Of a stretch of DNA of 21,853 nucleotides, positions 15,274-21,853 are shown in pieces. This DNA comes from UBA1181 sp963619325 (GTDB lineage Bacteria; Bacteroidota; Bacteroidia; Bacteroidales; Paludibacteraceae), in contig CAVEVQ010000034.1 of NCBI GenBank assembly GCA_963619325.1, positions 1 through 21,853 of the forward strand, read 5' to 3'. Below the pieces are notes generated by a model. It saw only the letters and a program-made list of their open reading frames with translations, made no database searches and was not told where the DNA came from. Positions within the stretch are counted from its first letter, which is position 1. Every line of letters begins with the position of its first letter. A program made the translations under genes and the position numbers.

Positions 15274-16416
15274 ATGAAATACTTTATCATAGCAGGAGAG
15301 GCTTCAGGCGATTTGCATGCATCGAATTTGATGGCGGCATTGAAGCGACAAGACGAGCAGGCTGATTTTTGTTTCTTAGGAGGCGATTTGATGCAGGCTC
15401 AGGGAGGAAAGATGGTGCGACATTATAAAGAGATGGCGTATATGGGTTTTATTCCTGTCATTTTGCATGCGAGAAGTATTCTGAAGAATATGAAAGATTG
15501 CAAGCAAGCGATAAAAGATTATCAGCCAGATATTTTGATATTGGTTGATTATCCGAGCTTCAATTTGAAAATGGCAGAGTACACGAAGAAAAATGTAAAA
15601 AAAACGTCTGTATTTTATTATATATCACCAAAATTATGGGCGTGGAAGGAGTATCGGTTGAAGTCTATCAAGAAATATGTTGACAGGGTGTATTCCATAT
15701 TGCCGTTTGAAGTAGATTGGTACAGAGAGCGGGGCTATGAAGTGGACTATGTCGGGAATCCGTGTGTGGATGCAGTGAGAGGCTACCGACAGAAATATGC
15801 TACGAGAAAGGATTTTTTGGGCAATATAGGATTAGAAGATAAGCCAATAATGGCTTTATTGGCAGGCAGTAGAATGCAGGAGATTGACAGTTCTTTGCCA
15901 GTGATGCTGGAGACGGCAGCGAAATATGGTGATTATCAAGTGGTTGTAGCAGGAGCGCCTTCAATAGAGCATAGCGTGTATGATCGCTATTTGAAAGGGT
16001 ATAATGCTAAAGTGGTTTATGGGGAGACGTATGAGTTGTTGATACATTCGGAGTTGGCGATAGTAACATCGGGGACGGCAACATTGGAGACTGCGTTGAT
16101 GCGTGTACCACAGGTGGTCGTTTATAAATTGGGAGGAGGCAAGCTCGTCCATAAGTTCTTTGAAAAAATACTCAATGTAAAGTATATATCGTTGGTAAAT
16201 CTGATAACTAATAGAAGGTTGGTAACCGAGTTGGTAGTGGAAGAGGTGACCGTGGAGAGGGTGACAGAGGAGGTTGAAAAATTGAGAAATGCTGAATATC
16301 GAAATAATGTTTTGCAAGGATATGACGAATTGATAAAGACATTGGGAGAAGAGCCTGTGTCGAAGAAGGCCGCGAGAATGATGTTACAGAATTATCGTTC
16401 TAAAATGGTTCTATGA
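15274..16416 (+). CDS. lpxB: Lipid-A-disaccharide synthase
   Basis: LpxB (glycosyltransferase family 19) joins UDP-2,3-diacylglucosamine and lipid X to form the lipid A disaccharide on the inner face of the cytoplasmic membrane. The protein is 380 residues, the normal length. It has GEASGD at residues 8-13, YYISPKLWAWKEYR, SILPFEVDWY, YVGNPCVD, LAGSRMQEI and SGTATLETAL around residue 266. The ATG at 15274 is 6 bases after the preceding gene. No other lipid A gene is in the window. A 78-base AT-rich gap separates it from the transporter gene. Confidence 0.96.
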   Translation: MKYFIIAGEASGDLHASNLMAALKRQDEQADFCFLGGDLMQAQGGKMVRHYKEMAYMGFIPVILHARSILKNMKDCKQAIKDYQPDILILVDYPSFNLKMAEYTKKNVKKTSVFYYISPKLWAWKEYRLKSIKKYVDRVYSILPFEVDWYRERGYEVDYVGNPCVDAVRGYRQKYATRKDFLGNIGLEDKPIMALLAGSRMQEIDSSLPVMLETAAKYGDYQVVVAGAPSIEHSVYDRYLKGYNAKVVYGETYELLIHSELAIVTSGTATLETALMRVPQVVVYKLGGGKLVHKFFEKILNVKYISLVNLITNRRLVTELVVEEVTVERVTEEVEKLRNAEYRNNVLQGYDELIKTLGEEPVSKKAARMMLQNYRSKMVL

Positions 16417-16494
16417 CAATATTTATAATATTGGGATATTTTAAAACACAACAGGATTCTAAAAGTCTATACATAGAATGAAAAAATAAATAAA

Positions 16495-17469
16495 ATGCTA
16501 AAGATTTTTCAGACAATAAGTCGACTCTTAGCGAGCCATGCTTCGCTTTTCGTGATATGCGTAGCTGTTTTCACTTTTTTTATGCCCCATACATTTGATT
16601 GGGTGAGAGGAACGTCGCAGACGGTGATTTTAGGAATCATCATGTTGACGATGGGACTGACGTTGACGACGAGAGATTTCAAGATATTGGTGTCAAGACC
16701 AATAGACATCTTTACGGGAGCTTGTGCGCAGTTCATCATTATGCCGGGAGTAGCATATTTGTTGGTGCATTTCTTTAAATTAGATCCAGCGTTGGCGTTG
16801 GGTATTTTGTTGGTAGGATGTTGTCCAGGAGGCGTATCAAGTAACATTATGAGTTATCTCTGTCATGGAGATGTGGCGTTTTCTGTGGGTATGACATGCG
16901 CATCTACTGTTTTAGCTCCTATTATGACACCATTTTTGATGGAGGTGACAGCAGGGCAGATAATAGAGATAGATGCGATAGGTATGTTTTTAAACATATT
17001 GATTGTGACGATTATACCGGTCGGAGTAGGACGTGCGTTGAATTATGTGTTTTCAAGTAGAGAAGAGTTCCCAATCATACAAAGTCTGATGCCAGGTTTG
17101 AGCGTAGTCTGTTTGGCGATGATTGTAGGAGGCGTGATTTCAACGGTACATGATGATTTGGTGGCGAGAGGTTGGATATTGTTCTTGTGGACTTTTGCGG
17201 TAGTTTTCTGTCACAACAGTTTAGGCTATTTGTTAGGCTGGATGGTGGGGAAATTTGCCAAGTTCGGTACGGCGAAGAAACGCACCATTTCGATAGAAGT
17301 AGGAATGCAGAATGCAGGTTTGGCGACTGTGTTGGCGGGAAATTTCTTTGCGTCGCAGCCATTGGCAGTGTTACCTTGTGCGATTAGTTGTGCGTGGCAT
17401 AGCATCTCAGGAACAATCTTGGCAGGCATCTTTTTACAGTGGGATAAACGGAAGCAAAGAAGAATATAA
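16495..17469 (+). CDS. Bile acid:sodium symporter (BASS) family transporter
   Basis: This 324-residue protein is almost entirely hydrophobic, with about nine or ten membrane helices. It carries BASS-family marks: LTMGLTLTTRDF near residue 60, GCCPGGVSSNIMSYLCHGD around residues 110-128, the following SVGMTCASTVLAP, and SIEVGMQNAG with E268. In structurally known homologues these regions form the two sodium sites and the crossover helices. Bacterial members move organic anions such as pantoate or other carboxylates; bile acid itself is not implied. The substrate cannot be inferred from its neighbours. It lies 12 bases before the NIF3-like gene and is probably co-transcribed with it. Confidence 0.9.
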   Translation: MLKIFQTISRLLASHASLFVICVAVFTFFMPHTFDWVRGTSQTVILGIIMLTMGLTLTTRDFKILVSRPIDIFTGACAQFIIMPGVAYLLVHFFKLDPALALGILLVGCCPGGVSSNIMSYLCHGDVAFSVGMTCASTVLAPIMTPFLMEVTAGQIIEIDAIGMFLNILIVTIIPVGVGRALNYVFSSREEFPIIQSLMPGLSVVCLAMIVGGVISTVHDDLVARGWILFLWTFAVVFCHNSLGYLLGWMVGKFAKFGTAKKRTISIEVGMQNAGLATVLAGNFFASQPLAVLPCAISCAWHSISGTILAGIFLQWDKRKQRRI

Positions 17470-17481
17470 AAATAAGGAAGA

Positions 17482-18279
17482 ATGCGAATACAAGAGATAA
17501 TAGATGCGATTGAGGAGTTTGCACCCTTGAAATATCAAGAATCGTATGATAACAGCGGATTGCAGGTGGGCGACCCTACGCAAGAAGTGAAAGGAGTGCA
17601 TATATGTGTAGATATTACAGAGGAGGTTCTCGACAAGGCGATTGAGGAGGGGTGCAATGTGGTGATTTCTCACCATCCGTTGTTGTTTCATGGTGTGAAG
17701 AAAATTAGTCCGATAGACCCTACGGGGAGGGTACTTGTGAAAGCCATTAAACATGATATTACCTTATATTCATCGCATACGAACATGGATTCTGCTCCAG
17801 GTGGCGTAAGTTATCGAACTGCGGAGAAATTGGGTATTCGAGTAGAGAAGCCGTTGGTGGTCAATGAGAAAAATGAAAGATTCGGTTTGGGAGTTGTTGG
17901 GATATTGCCGGAGCCAGAGAATGCGGTGTTTTTTTTGAAGCGAGTAAAAGAGACGTTGCAGTTGGGCGTACTAAGACATACTTTGATAGAAGAAGGTAAG
18001 AAAGTGGAACGAGTGGCGTTGTGTGGAGGGTCTGCCTTTGAGTTTTATGTTGATGCGATAGCAGAAAAAGCGGACATTTATTTGACGGCTGATGTGAAGT
18101 ATCATCAGTTTTTTGAGCCCAATGGGAAGTTGATTTTAGCTGATATAGGTCATTATGAGTCGGAGCAGTATGTAAAAGATATATTTTATGAGATAGTAAA
18201 TGGGTTAGTTTCAAAAAATAATGCTAAATTTGCGTTGCATTTTTCGGGCTATGAGAATAATCCCGTGAAGTACTTATAA
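17482..18279 (+). CDS. NIF3-like dinuclear metal-centre protein
   Basis: The 265-residue protein matches the NIF3/YbgI family, which forms hexameric rings with a two-metal site. Visible ligand regions are SHHPLLFHG (H64, H65, H70), SSHTNMDSAPGGVS, TADVKYHQF and GHYESEQY. This is the short form; many family members of 360-370 residues carry an extra inserted domain, absent here. Some are annotated as GTP cyclohydrolase 1 type 2, but the physiological reaction is uncertain. The ATG follows AAGGAAG, a usable ribosome-binding site. The zinc-ribbon coiled-coil gene follows 22 bases later, a pairing frequently seen in Bacteroidota. Confidence 0.92.
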   Translation: MRIQEIIDAIEEFAPLKYQESYDNSGLQVGDPTQEVKGVHICVDITEEVLDKAIEEGCNVVISHHPLLFHGVKKISPIDPTGRVLVKAIKHDITLYSSHTNMDSAPGGVSYRTAEKLGIRVEKPLVVNEKNERFGLGVVGILPEPENAVFFLKRVKETLQLGVLRHTLIEEGKKVERVALCGGSAFEFYVDAIAEKADIYLTADVKYHQFFEPNGKLILADIGHYESEQYVKDIFYEIVNGLVSKNNAKFALHFSGYENNPVKYL

Positions 18280-18301
18280 GAAATACATATAAGAAAACGA
18301 T

Positions 18302-19066
18302 ATGTCAGAGAAAGAATCAAAGGAAATTTCGGTAGAGGAGAAGTTGAAATCGCTCTTCGACTTACAATTGGTAAACTCAGAAATTGACAAAATCAAGACT
18401 TTGAGGGGAGAGCTTCCGTTGGAGGTGCAAGACTTGGAGGATGAGATTGTTGGTTTGAACACAAGAGTAGAGAATCTCAAGGATGAGATTAAAGAAGTAG
18501 AGTCTGAGATTTCCGGAAGAAAGAGGGACATTGATAACGCCAACGATTTGATTGGCAAATATCAAGAGCAACAGAACGATGTGAAGAACAATCGTGAATA
18601 TGAGAATCTTTCTAAGGAGATTGAGTTTCACAAGTTGGACATTGAGCTTCACGAGAAGAAGATTCGCGAGGCGAAGAAATATATAGAGACTAAAAAAGAA
18701 GAGTTAGCAAAGACGGAATCATACATTGAGGATCGCCAAGAGGATTTACGTTTGAAGAAACAAGAGTTGGAGGAGATTGTTGGTGAGACGAAGCAAGAAG
18801 AGGAGCATTTGCGCGAGAAGGCGAAGCAGATTGAGGAGAATATAGAGGAGCGATTGTTATCGGCGTTCAAACGTATTCGTAAAAATGCGCGTAATGGTTT
18901 GGCTGTAGTGTCAGTGGAGAGAGACGCTTGTGGAGGATGTTTCAACAGGATTCCGCCACAGAGACAGTTGGATATTCGTTTGCGCAAGAAGGTTATCGTT
19001 TGTGAGTATTGTGGTCGTATTTTAATTGACCCAGAGATGGCAACAGACGAGATGGGTAAGGAGTAG
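18302..19066 (+). CDS. Coiled-coil protein with C-terminal C4 zinc ribbon
   Basis: The first ~200 of 254 residues form a long, highly charged coiled coil rich in E, K, L and R. The C-terminus has a four-cysteine zinc ribbon, C210-GG-C213 and C234-EY-C237, with FNRIPPQ and GRIL typical of the family. Related proteins (CdsZ/YbeD-type annotations vary) are widespread, and a role in nucleic-acid or ribosome-linked processes has been suggested for some. I do not assign one. It probably shares a transcript with the NIF3-like gene and is closed by a strong terminator at 19093. Confidence 0.9.
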   Translation: MSEKESKEISVEEKLKSLFDLQLVNSEIDKIKTLRGELPLEVQDLEDEIVGLNTRVENLKDEIKEVESEISGRKRDIDNANDLIGKYQEQQNDVKNNREYENLSKEIEFHKLDIELHEKKIREAKKYIETKKEELAKTESYIEDRQEDLRLKKQELEEIVGETKQEEEHLREKAKQIEENIEERLLSAFKRIRKNARNGLAVVSVERDACGGCFNRIPPQRQLDIRLRKKVIVCEYCGRILIDPEMATDEMGKE

Positions 19067-19092
19067 GAAAAAGATTATAGATATAGTTAGTG

Positions 19093-19125
19093 CCAGTAAC
19101 GAGTTTACTTGTTGCTGGTTTTTTT
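19093..19125 (+). terminator. Strong Rho-independent terminator
   Basis: CCAGTAACGAG (19093-19103) pairs with CTTGTTGCTGG (19108-19118), with two G-U pairs and a TTTA loop, and is followed by seven T residues. It ends the surE-to-zinc-ribbon block. There is no A-tract on its left side, so it should not serve the convergent fic gene. Confidence 0.92.
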
Positions 19126-19189
19126 ATGCTGAAATGAAAGATTTTAAGGGTGTTGATTATTGATGGGACTTGAGATTGCAGTGTGTTTG

Positions 19190-19945
19190 CTATAGAGAGA
19201 TTTCTTTCAGACGATCAAGCTGTCGGTCGAGAAAATAGTCAGCGTATAGGGTGTAGTCGCCAGTTTCGTAGAAGTCAATGAGACCACGACGATAGTGGAG
19301 AATGTCGGCTTCTTTGGCAGAATAGACGGGGATGATGTCGGCGTTCATTAGGACGATACTTTCTAACATACGAGAAGTTCGTTTGTTGCCGTCGATGAAA
19401 GGTTGAGTGCGTGCGACGTTGCAGTGGATGAAGACAGCTCTTTCCAATGGATTCTGAAGTTTGTCTTGGTCGAATAGGATAGTGCCAAGTTGAAGCATAA
19501 TATCCTCTCTGCTTTTGGGTGGAATATCCTCTGTGCCGCTGATGCGGACGGGGCGGTCGCGAAGTTGACCACGCTCTTCGGTGGAGACTAAACCATCGCA
19601 GATCATAGAGTGGATGCGAAAGAGTGTGCGTTCGTCAACCAGCTCTTGATTTCTCCCTTTGTGGATAAATTCCAGTTCGCTGACGAAGGTGTTATGAAGG
19701 TTTTTCAGCATCTTAGCGTCTTCGTAGCGTTTTTCTGGGGTGATGCCGTCCTTCAGAAGTGTTTCCGTCTCAACGTAAGTATAGGTGTTTCCCTCAATTT
19801 TACCAGAATAGTAGCACCAAACTACAGCCAAGTCGCGCAGTTCCGAAGAAGAGAGACTTGAAAGATGAGAGAGAGAATTTGTGAGAATTTCTTCTGCTTT
19901 TCGCAGTTGCTCGCAGTTGAATATGTGAATATTTGCTCCGTTCAT
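19190..19945 (-). CDS. Fic-domain protein with Gln in place of the catalytic His
   Basis: The 251-residue product, started at the ATG whose complement is 19943-19945, begins MNGANIHIF. A longer start at 20062 would run into tatD and is not favoured. The N-terminal helix holds SGKIEG (47-52), matching the inhibitory [S/T]xxxE[G/N] motif of class II Fic proteins. A flap region (PVRISGTEDIPP) follows. The core loop reads T-Q181-PFIDGNKR189-TSR. In AMP-transferring Fic enzymes the position of Q181 is the catalytic His of HPFxxGN(G/K)R. The glutamine codon is clear in the sequence (CAA; TTG at 19403-19405 on the plus strand). The anion-binding DGNKR loop is intact, so nucleotide binding is plausible but ordinary AMPylation is doubtful. 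It is the only reverse-strand gene here. Confidence 0.85.
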   Translation of the reverse strand: MNGANIHIFNCEQLRKAEEILTNSLSHLSSLSSSELRDLAVVWCYYSGKIEGNTYTYVETETLLKDGITPEKRYEDAKMLKNLHNTFVSELEFIHKGRNQELVDERTLFRIHSMICDGLVSTEERGQLRDRPVRISGTEDIPPKSREDIMLQLGTILFDQDKLQNPLERAVFIHCNVARTQPFIDGNKRTSRMLESIVLMNADIIPVYSAKEADILHYRRGLIDFYETGDYTLYADYFLDRQLDRLKEISL

Positions 19946-20041
19946 AGAGGTAAAATTAGCAATATTTTGCGAAATTTGTGGTTTGAAAGAGCGAAGAAAT
20001 CTTGGTTCGCTGTAGTAAGAAATTCCCAATATTGAATTAAG

Positions 20042-20806
20042 ATGATAGATACCCATTCCCATTTGTATGAAGATGAGTTTAAGGACGATCGTGCGGAGGC
20101 AGTAGAGCGACTATTGGCAGCGGGGGTGCATAAAGTGTTGTTGCCGAACATTGACGTGGAGAGTTGGTCAAAGATGGTGGCGTTGGAGGATAGCAATCCG
20201 CAGTTGTTTTCGTCGATGATTGGGTTGCATCCGACCAGTGTGACGGAGCATTATAAGGATGATTTGGCTACCCTGAAGGCTACGGTAGGACAACGGAAAT
20301 ATGTAGCTGTCGGTGAGATAGGGTTGGATTATTATTGGGATCGGACTTTTTATGCAGAGCAGCAGGATGCTTTTCGGGAGCAAGTCGGGTGGGCGGTTGA
20401 TTTAGGGTTGCCGGTGGCGTTACATGTTCGCAAGGCGATGGACGAGACGATAGCCGTGTTGAAGCAGTTTGACAAGAGCGATTTGCGAGGAGTCTTTCAT
20501 AGTTTTTCGGGGACGATAGAGATGTCGAGGGAGATTGCAAGGCTAGGAGATTTCTATTACGGTATCAATGGAGTTGTAACGTTCAAGAATGCAGGTATTG
20601 CCGAGGTGGTGAAGGAGTTGCCTTTGGAGCGGCTCTTGTTGGAGACCGATTGCCCATACCTGACACCCGTACCGTTCAGAGGCAAGCGCAACGAGACCAG
20701 TTATGTTGTCTACGTTGCGAAGAAGATAGCGGAGGTGAAGGGCATTTCGGTGGAGGAGGTAGCAGAGGCAACTACACGGAATGCGGAGAGGTTGTTTGGA
20801 CTGTGA
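20042..20806 (+). CDS. tatD: TatD-family metal-dependent deoxyribonuclease
   Basis: TatD proteins are TIM-barrel hydrolases of the amidohydrolase superfamily with 3'-5' DNA exonuclease activity in characterised members. The 254-residue protein shows all metal ligands: H5 and H7 in DTHSH, E92 in GEIGLDYYW, H128 in LHVRKA, H153 in FHSFSG and D203 in ETDCPYLTP. Length and start are normal. It is divergent from the fic gene; the two ATGs are 96 bases apart and must share a control region, in which I find no exact -7 motif. TatD paralogues (YcfH, YjjV) look alike, so the exact orthology is less sure than the family. Confidence 0.93.
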   Translation: MIDTHSHLYEDEFKDDRAEAVERLLAAGVHKVLLPNIDVESWSKMVALEDSNPQLFSSMIGLHPTSVTEHYKDDLATLKATVGQRKYVAVGEIGLDYYWDRTFYAEQQDAFREQVGWAVDLGLPVALHVRKAMDETIAVLKQFDKSDLRGVFHSFSGTIEMSREIARLGDFYYGINGVVTFKNAGIAEVVKELPLERLLLETDCPYLTPVPFRGKRNETSYVVYVAKKIAEVKGISVEEVAEATTRNAERLFGL

Positions 20807-20870
20807 GTCCTTTTCTATCTTAAGTCAAAGTCTGTTATCAGTGATTTAAACTTTCTACAATTTTACTCCT

Positions 20871-20878
20871 TATCTTTG
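20871..20878 (+). promoter_or_regulatory. Candidate -7 element for the EamA gene
   Basis: TATCTTTG fits TAnnTTTG and lies 29 bases before the ATG at 20908. No convincing -33 TTTG is present (TTTC is 15 bases and TTTA 22 bases upstream). Confidence 0.4.
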
Positions 20879-20907
20879 TGCTGTCTGTTTAGAAAACATA
20901 GAGAATT

Positions 20908-21324
20908 ATGTGGAAGTATTACGCTTTGCTTTCAGCCTTCTTTGCCGCCCTTACGGCAATCTTCGCCAAGATTGGAGTGAAGGACATCAATTCAGACCTT
21001 GCCACGGCTATCCGTACCACCATCATCCTCTTCATCACATGGGGAATTGTGTTGGTGGGAACCCATGCGAGTGAGGTGAAGAGTATATCCGGTCATACAT
21101 GGCTGTTCCTAATTCTGTCGGGAGCGGCAACGGGTCTATCTTGGCTGTTCTATTTCAAAGCCTTGCAGATTGGTGACGTGTCGCATGTGGTACCCGTAGA
21201 CAAACTGAGTGTAGTGTTCACCATCTGTCTGTCGTTCCTTTTCCTGAAGGAACCTGTCAATGCCAAGGTGATTGTCGGAGCCTTGCTTATAACGGCAGGT
21301 AGTATTGTGATGCTATATAAATAA
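20908..21324 (+). CDS. Half-size EamA/DMT-superfamily transporter
   Basis: The 138-residue protein holds a single EamA unit of four to five membrane helices: MWKYYALLSAFFAALTAIFA, TTIILFITWGIVLVG, TWLFLILSGAATGLSWLFYF, and two C-terminal helices around LSVVFTICLSFLFL and VIVGALLITAGSIVML. Full-length DMT carriers have two such units; these single-unit forms are thought to dimerise. The substrate is unknown. Codon choice (GCC, ATC, TTC, ACC, CTT) differs sharply from tatD next door, which uses GAG, GCG, TTG and AGG, hinting at separate origin. The next base pairs hold a truncated response-regulator start. Confidence 0.88.
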   Translation: MWKYYALLSAFFAALTAIFAKIGVKDINSDLATAIRTTIILFITWGIVLVGTHASEVKSISGHTWLFLILSGAATGLSWLFYFKALQIGDVSHVVPVDKLSVVFTICLSFLFLKEPVNAKVIVGALLITAGSIVMLYK

Positions 21325-21338
21325 GTTAGAGAAAAAAG

Positions 21339-21377
21339 ATGAAGACACTGATTATAGAAGACGAATGGTCGCTTTAA
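21339..21377 (+). pseudogene. Remnant of a response-regulator gene start
   Basis: ATG at 21339, preceded by the purine-rich GAGAAAAAAG, encodes MKTLIIEDE and then WSL and a stop at 21375. LIIEDE is the first beta strand and acidic pocket of receiver domains, as in LytTR-type regulators, which often start MKTLIIEDE. The homology appears to stop at about 21366. The remaining receiver and output domains are missing. Nine residues is little evidence, so chance cannot be excluded. Confidence 0.45.
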
Positions 21378-21408
21378 AAATTCATACAATAAAATCAAAG
21401 ATATAACG

Positions 21409-21445
21409 TTACACAATGTGATAACTGTTTTTACTCACATTGTAA
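21409..21445 (+). repeat. Inverted repeat upstream of the DUF262 gene
   Basis: AATGTGA (21415-21421) and TCACATT (21435-21441) are a perfect inverted repeat separated by 13 bases. The outer bases TTAC (21409-21412) and GTAA (21442-21445) extend it if AC at 21413-21414 is bulged out. It ends 9 bases before the ATG at 21455. It could be an operator, a leader hairpin or part of a recombination site. Confidence 0.45.
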
Positions 21446-21454
21446 TTATAAAAT

Positions 21455-21835
21455 ATGAATGAAATACAAACAAAACCGATAGGGCAACTTATTTTAAACA
21501 AGGAAACCCCTTCACGTCCAAAACGCGTAGAACATTACCTTGTCCCATCATACCAGCGTGGTTACAGATGGACAGAGCTTCATGTTCAGGCTCTTTTGGA
21601 AGACATAGATGCTTTCTTGCAAAAACAGTCCGTTGGGGCTATGATTCAATCCTATTGTCTTCAACCTATTGTTGTCGTTGAGCAATTTGATGAAGAAGGA
21701 AAGATAATCTGGGAGATAATTGATGGACAACAACGACTTACCACCCTGTATATCATCTTGAAAAGATTGGGCAAAACTCATTATGAGATTTGTTTTGATA
21801 AATATTGCTGTCCGCTAAAACTCAAAAGAGCATAA
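21455..21835 (+). CDS. DUF262 (GmrSD/SspE-type) N-terminal fragment, probably truncated
   Basis: The 126-residue frame carries the two hallmarks of the DUF262 N-terminal domain: VPSYQRGYRW (about residues 29-38) and IIDGQQRLTTLYIIL (about 88-102). This ParB/sulfiredoxin-like domain drives nucleotide-dependent steps in modification-dependent or phosphorothioate-linked restriction proteins such as GmrSD, SspE and BrxU. Family members are usually several hundred residues long, with a C-terminal DUF1524 HNH nuclease, so this stops far too early. The last residues (CCPLKLKRA) do not look like the family, and the window ends 18 bases later. A disrupted gene, an inserted element or an assembly end are all possible. 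If intact upstream of the break, it marks the edge of a defence locus. Confidence 0.75.
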   Translation: MNEIQTKPIGQLILNKETPSRPKRVEHYLVPSYQRGYRWTELHVQALLEDIDAFLQKQSVGAMIQSYCLQPIVVVEQFDEEGKIIWEIIDGQQRLTTLYIILKRLGKTHYEICFDKYCCPLKLKRA

Positions 21836-21853
21836 TTATCCTGCCCGAAGCCT

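Noticed and set aside
16417..16494. AT-rich AATATT repeats after lpxB as a terminator
   Set aside because: The pairing is weak and made only of A-T pairs, without a following T-tract.
19946..20062. Longer start of the fic gene at 20062
   Set aside because: It would overlap the tatD start on the other strand and adds sequence unlike Fic N-termini; ATG at 19945 gives the expected layout.
1..21853. CRISPR array, tRNA, rRNA or complete insertion sequence
   Set aside because: No regularly spaced direct repeats, no tRNA-like cloverleaf and no transposase frame were seen on either strand.

Overview
The window reads as a chromosomal segment from a low-to-moderate GC member of the Bacteroidales (phylum Bacteroidota). 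The support is the two-domain malic enzyme, the SPOR-protein/folE pair, the surE/three-helix membrane protein/lpxB cluster, the A-rich rather than Shine-Dalgarno-rich start regions, and repeated copies of the Bacteroidota -7 promoter motif TAnnTTTG ahead of transcription units. I cannot name a genus.

Layout. Positions 1-262 hold the 3' end of an unidentified hydrophobic reading frame, followed by a possible terminator. Positions 467-1897 hold two tandem paralogous outer-membrane beta-barrel proteins, each closed by a strong hairpin terminator. Then come miaA (tRNA dimethylallyltransferase), an OapA/MepM-like M23 peptidase lipoprotein, metK overlapping a ketopantoate reductase-type gene by 4 bp, and a SPOR-domain protein overlapping folE by 1 bp. 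maeB (malic enzyme plus phosphotransacetylase-like domain) stands alone between a near-perfect promoter and a strong terminator. thrS-infC-rpmI-rplT forms the classical translation operon and ends in a strong terminator. surE, a small three-helix membrane protein, lpxB, a BASS-family transporter, a NIF3-like protein and a coiled-coil C4 zinc-ribbon protein run co-directionally from 14142 to 19066, again ending in a terminator.

From 19190 onward the content becomes more accessory. There is a reverse-strand Fic-domain gene whose catalytic histidine is glutamine, and a divergent tatD nuclease gene. A half-size EamA transporter with conspicuously C-ending codons follows. Next is an abruptly cut start of a response-regulator gene, an inverted repeat, and the N-terminal part of a DUF262 protein that stops early beside the window end. 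This last kilobase looks like a recombination or insertion boundary.

No RNA gene, CRISPR array or complete mobile element is visible. No gene-free stretch exceeds about 240 bases; the longer gaps (263-466, 4263-4487, 7970-8208, 10483-10720) hold promoter motifs, a terminator or AT-rich leader sequence as listed. I do not see a complete new system. The observations most worth a second look are the AUC start codon of infC behind a perfect AGGAGG, the Q-type Fic protein, and the junction at 21366.
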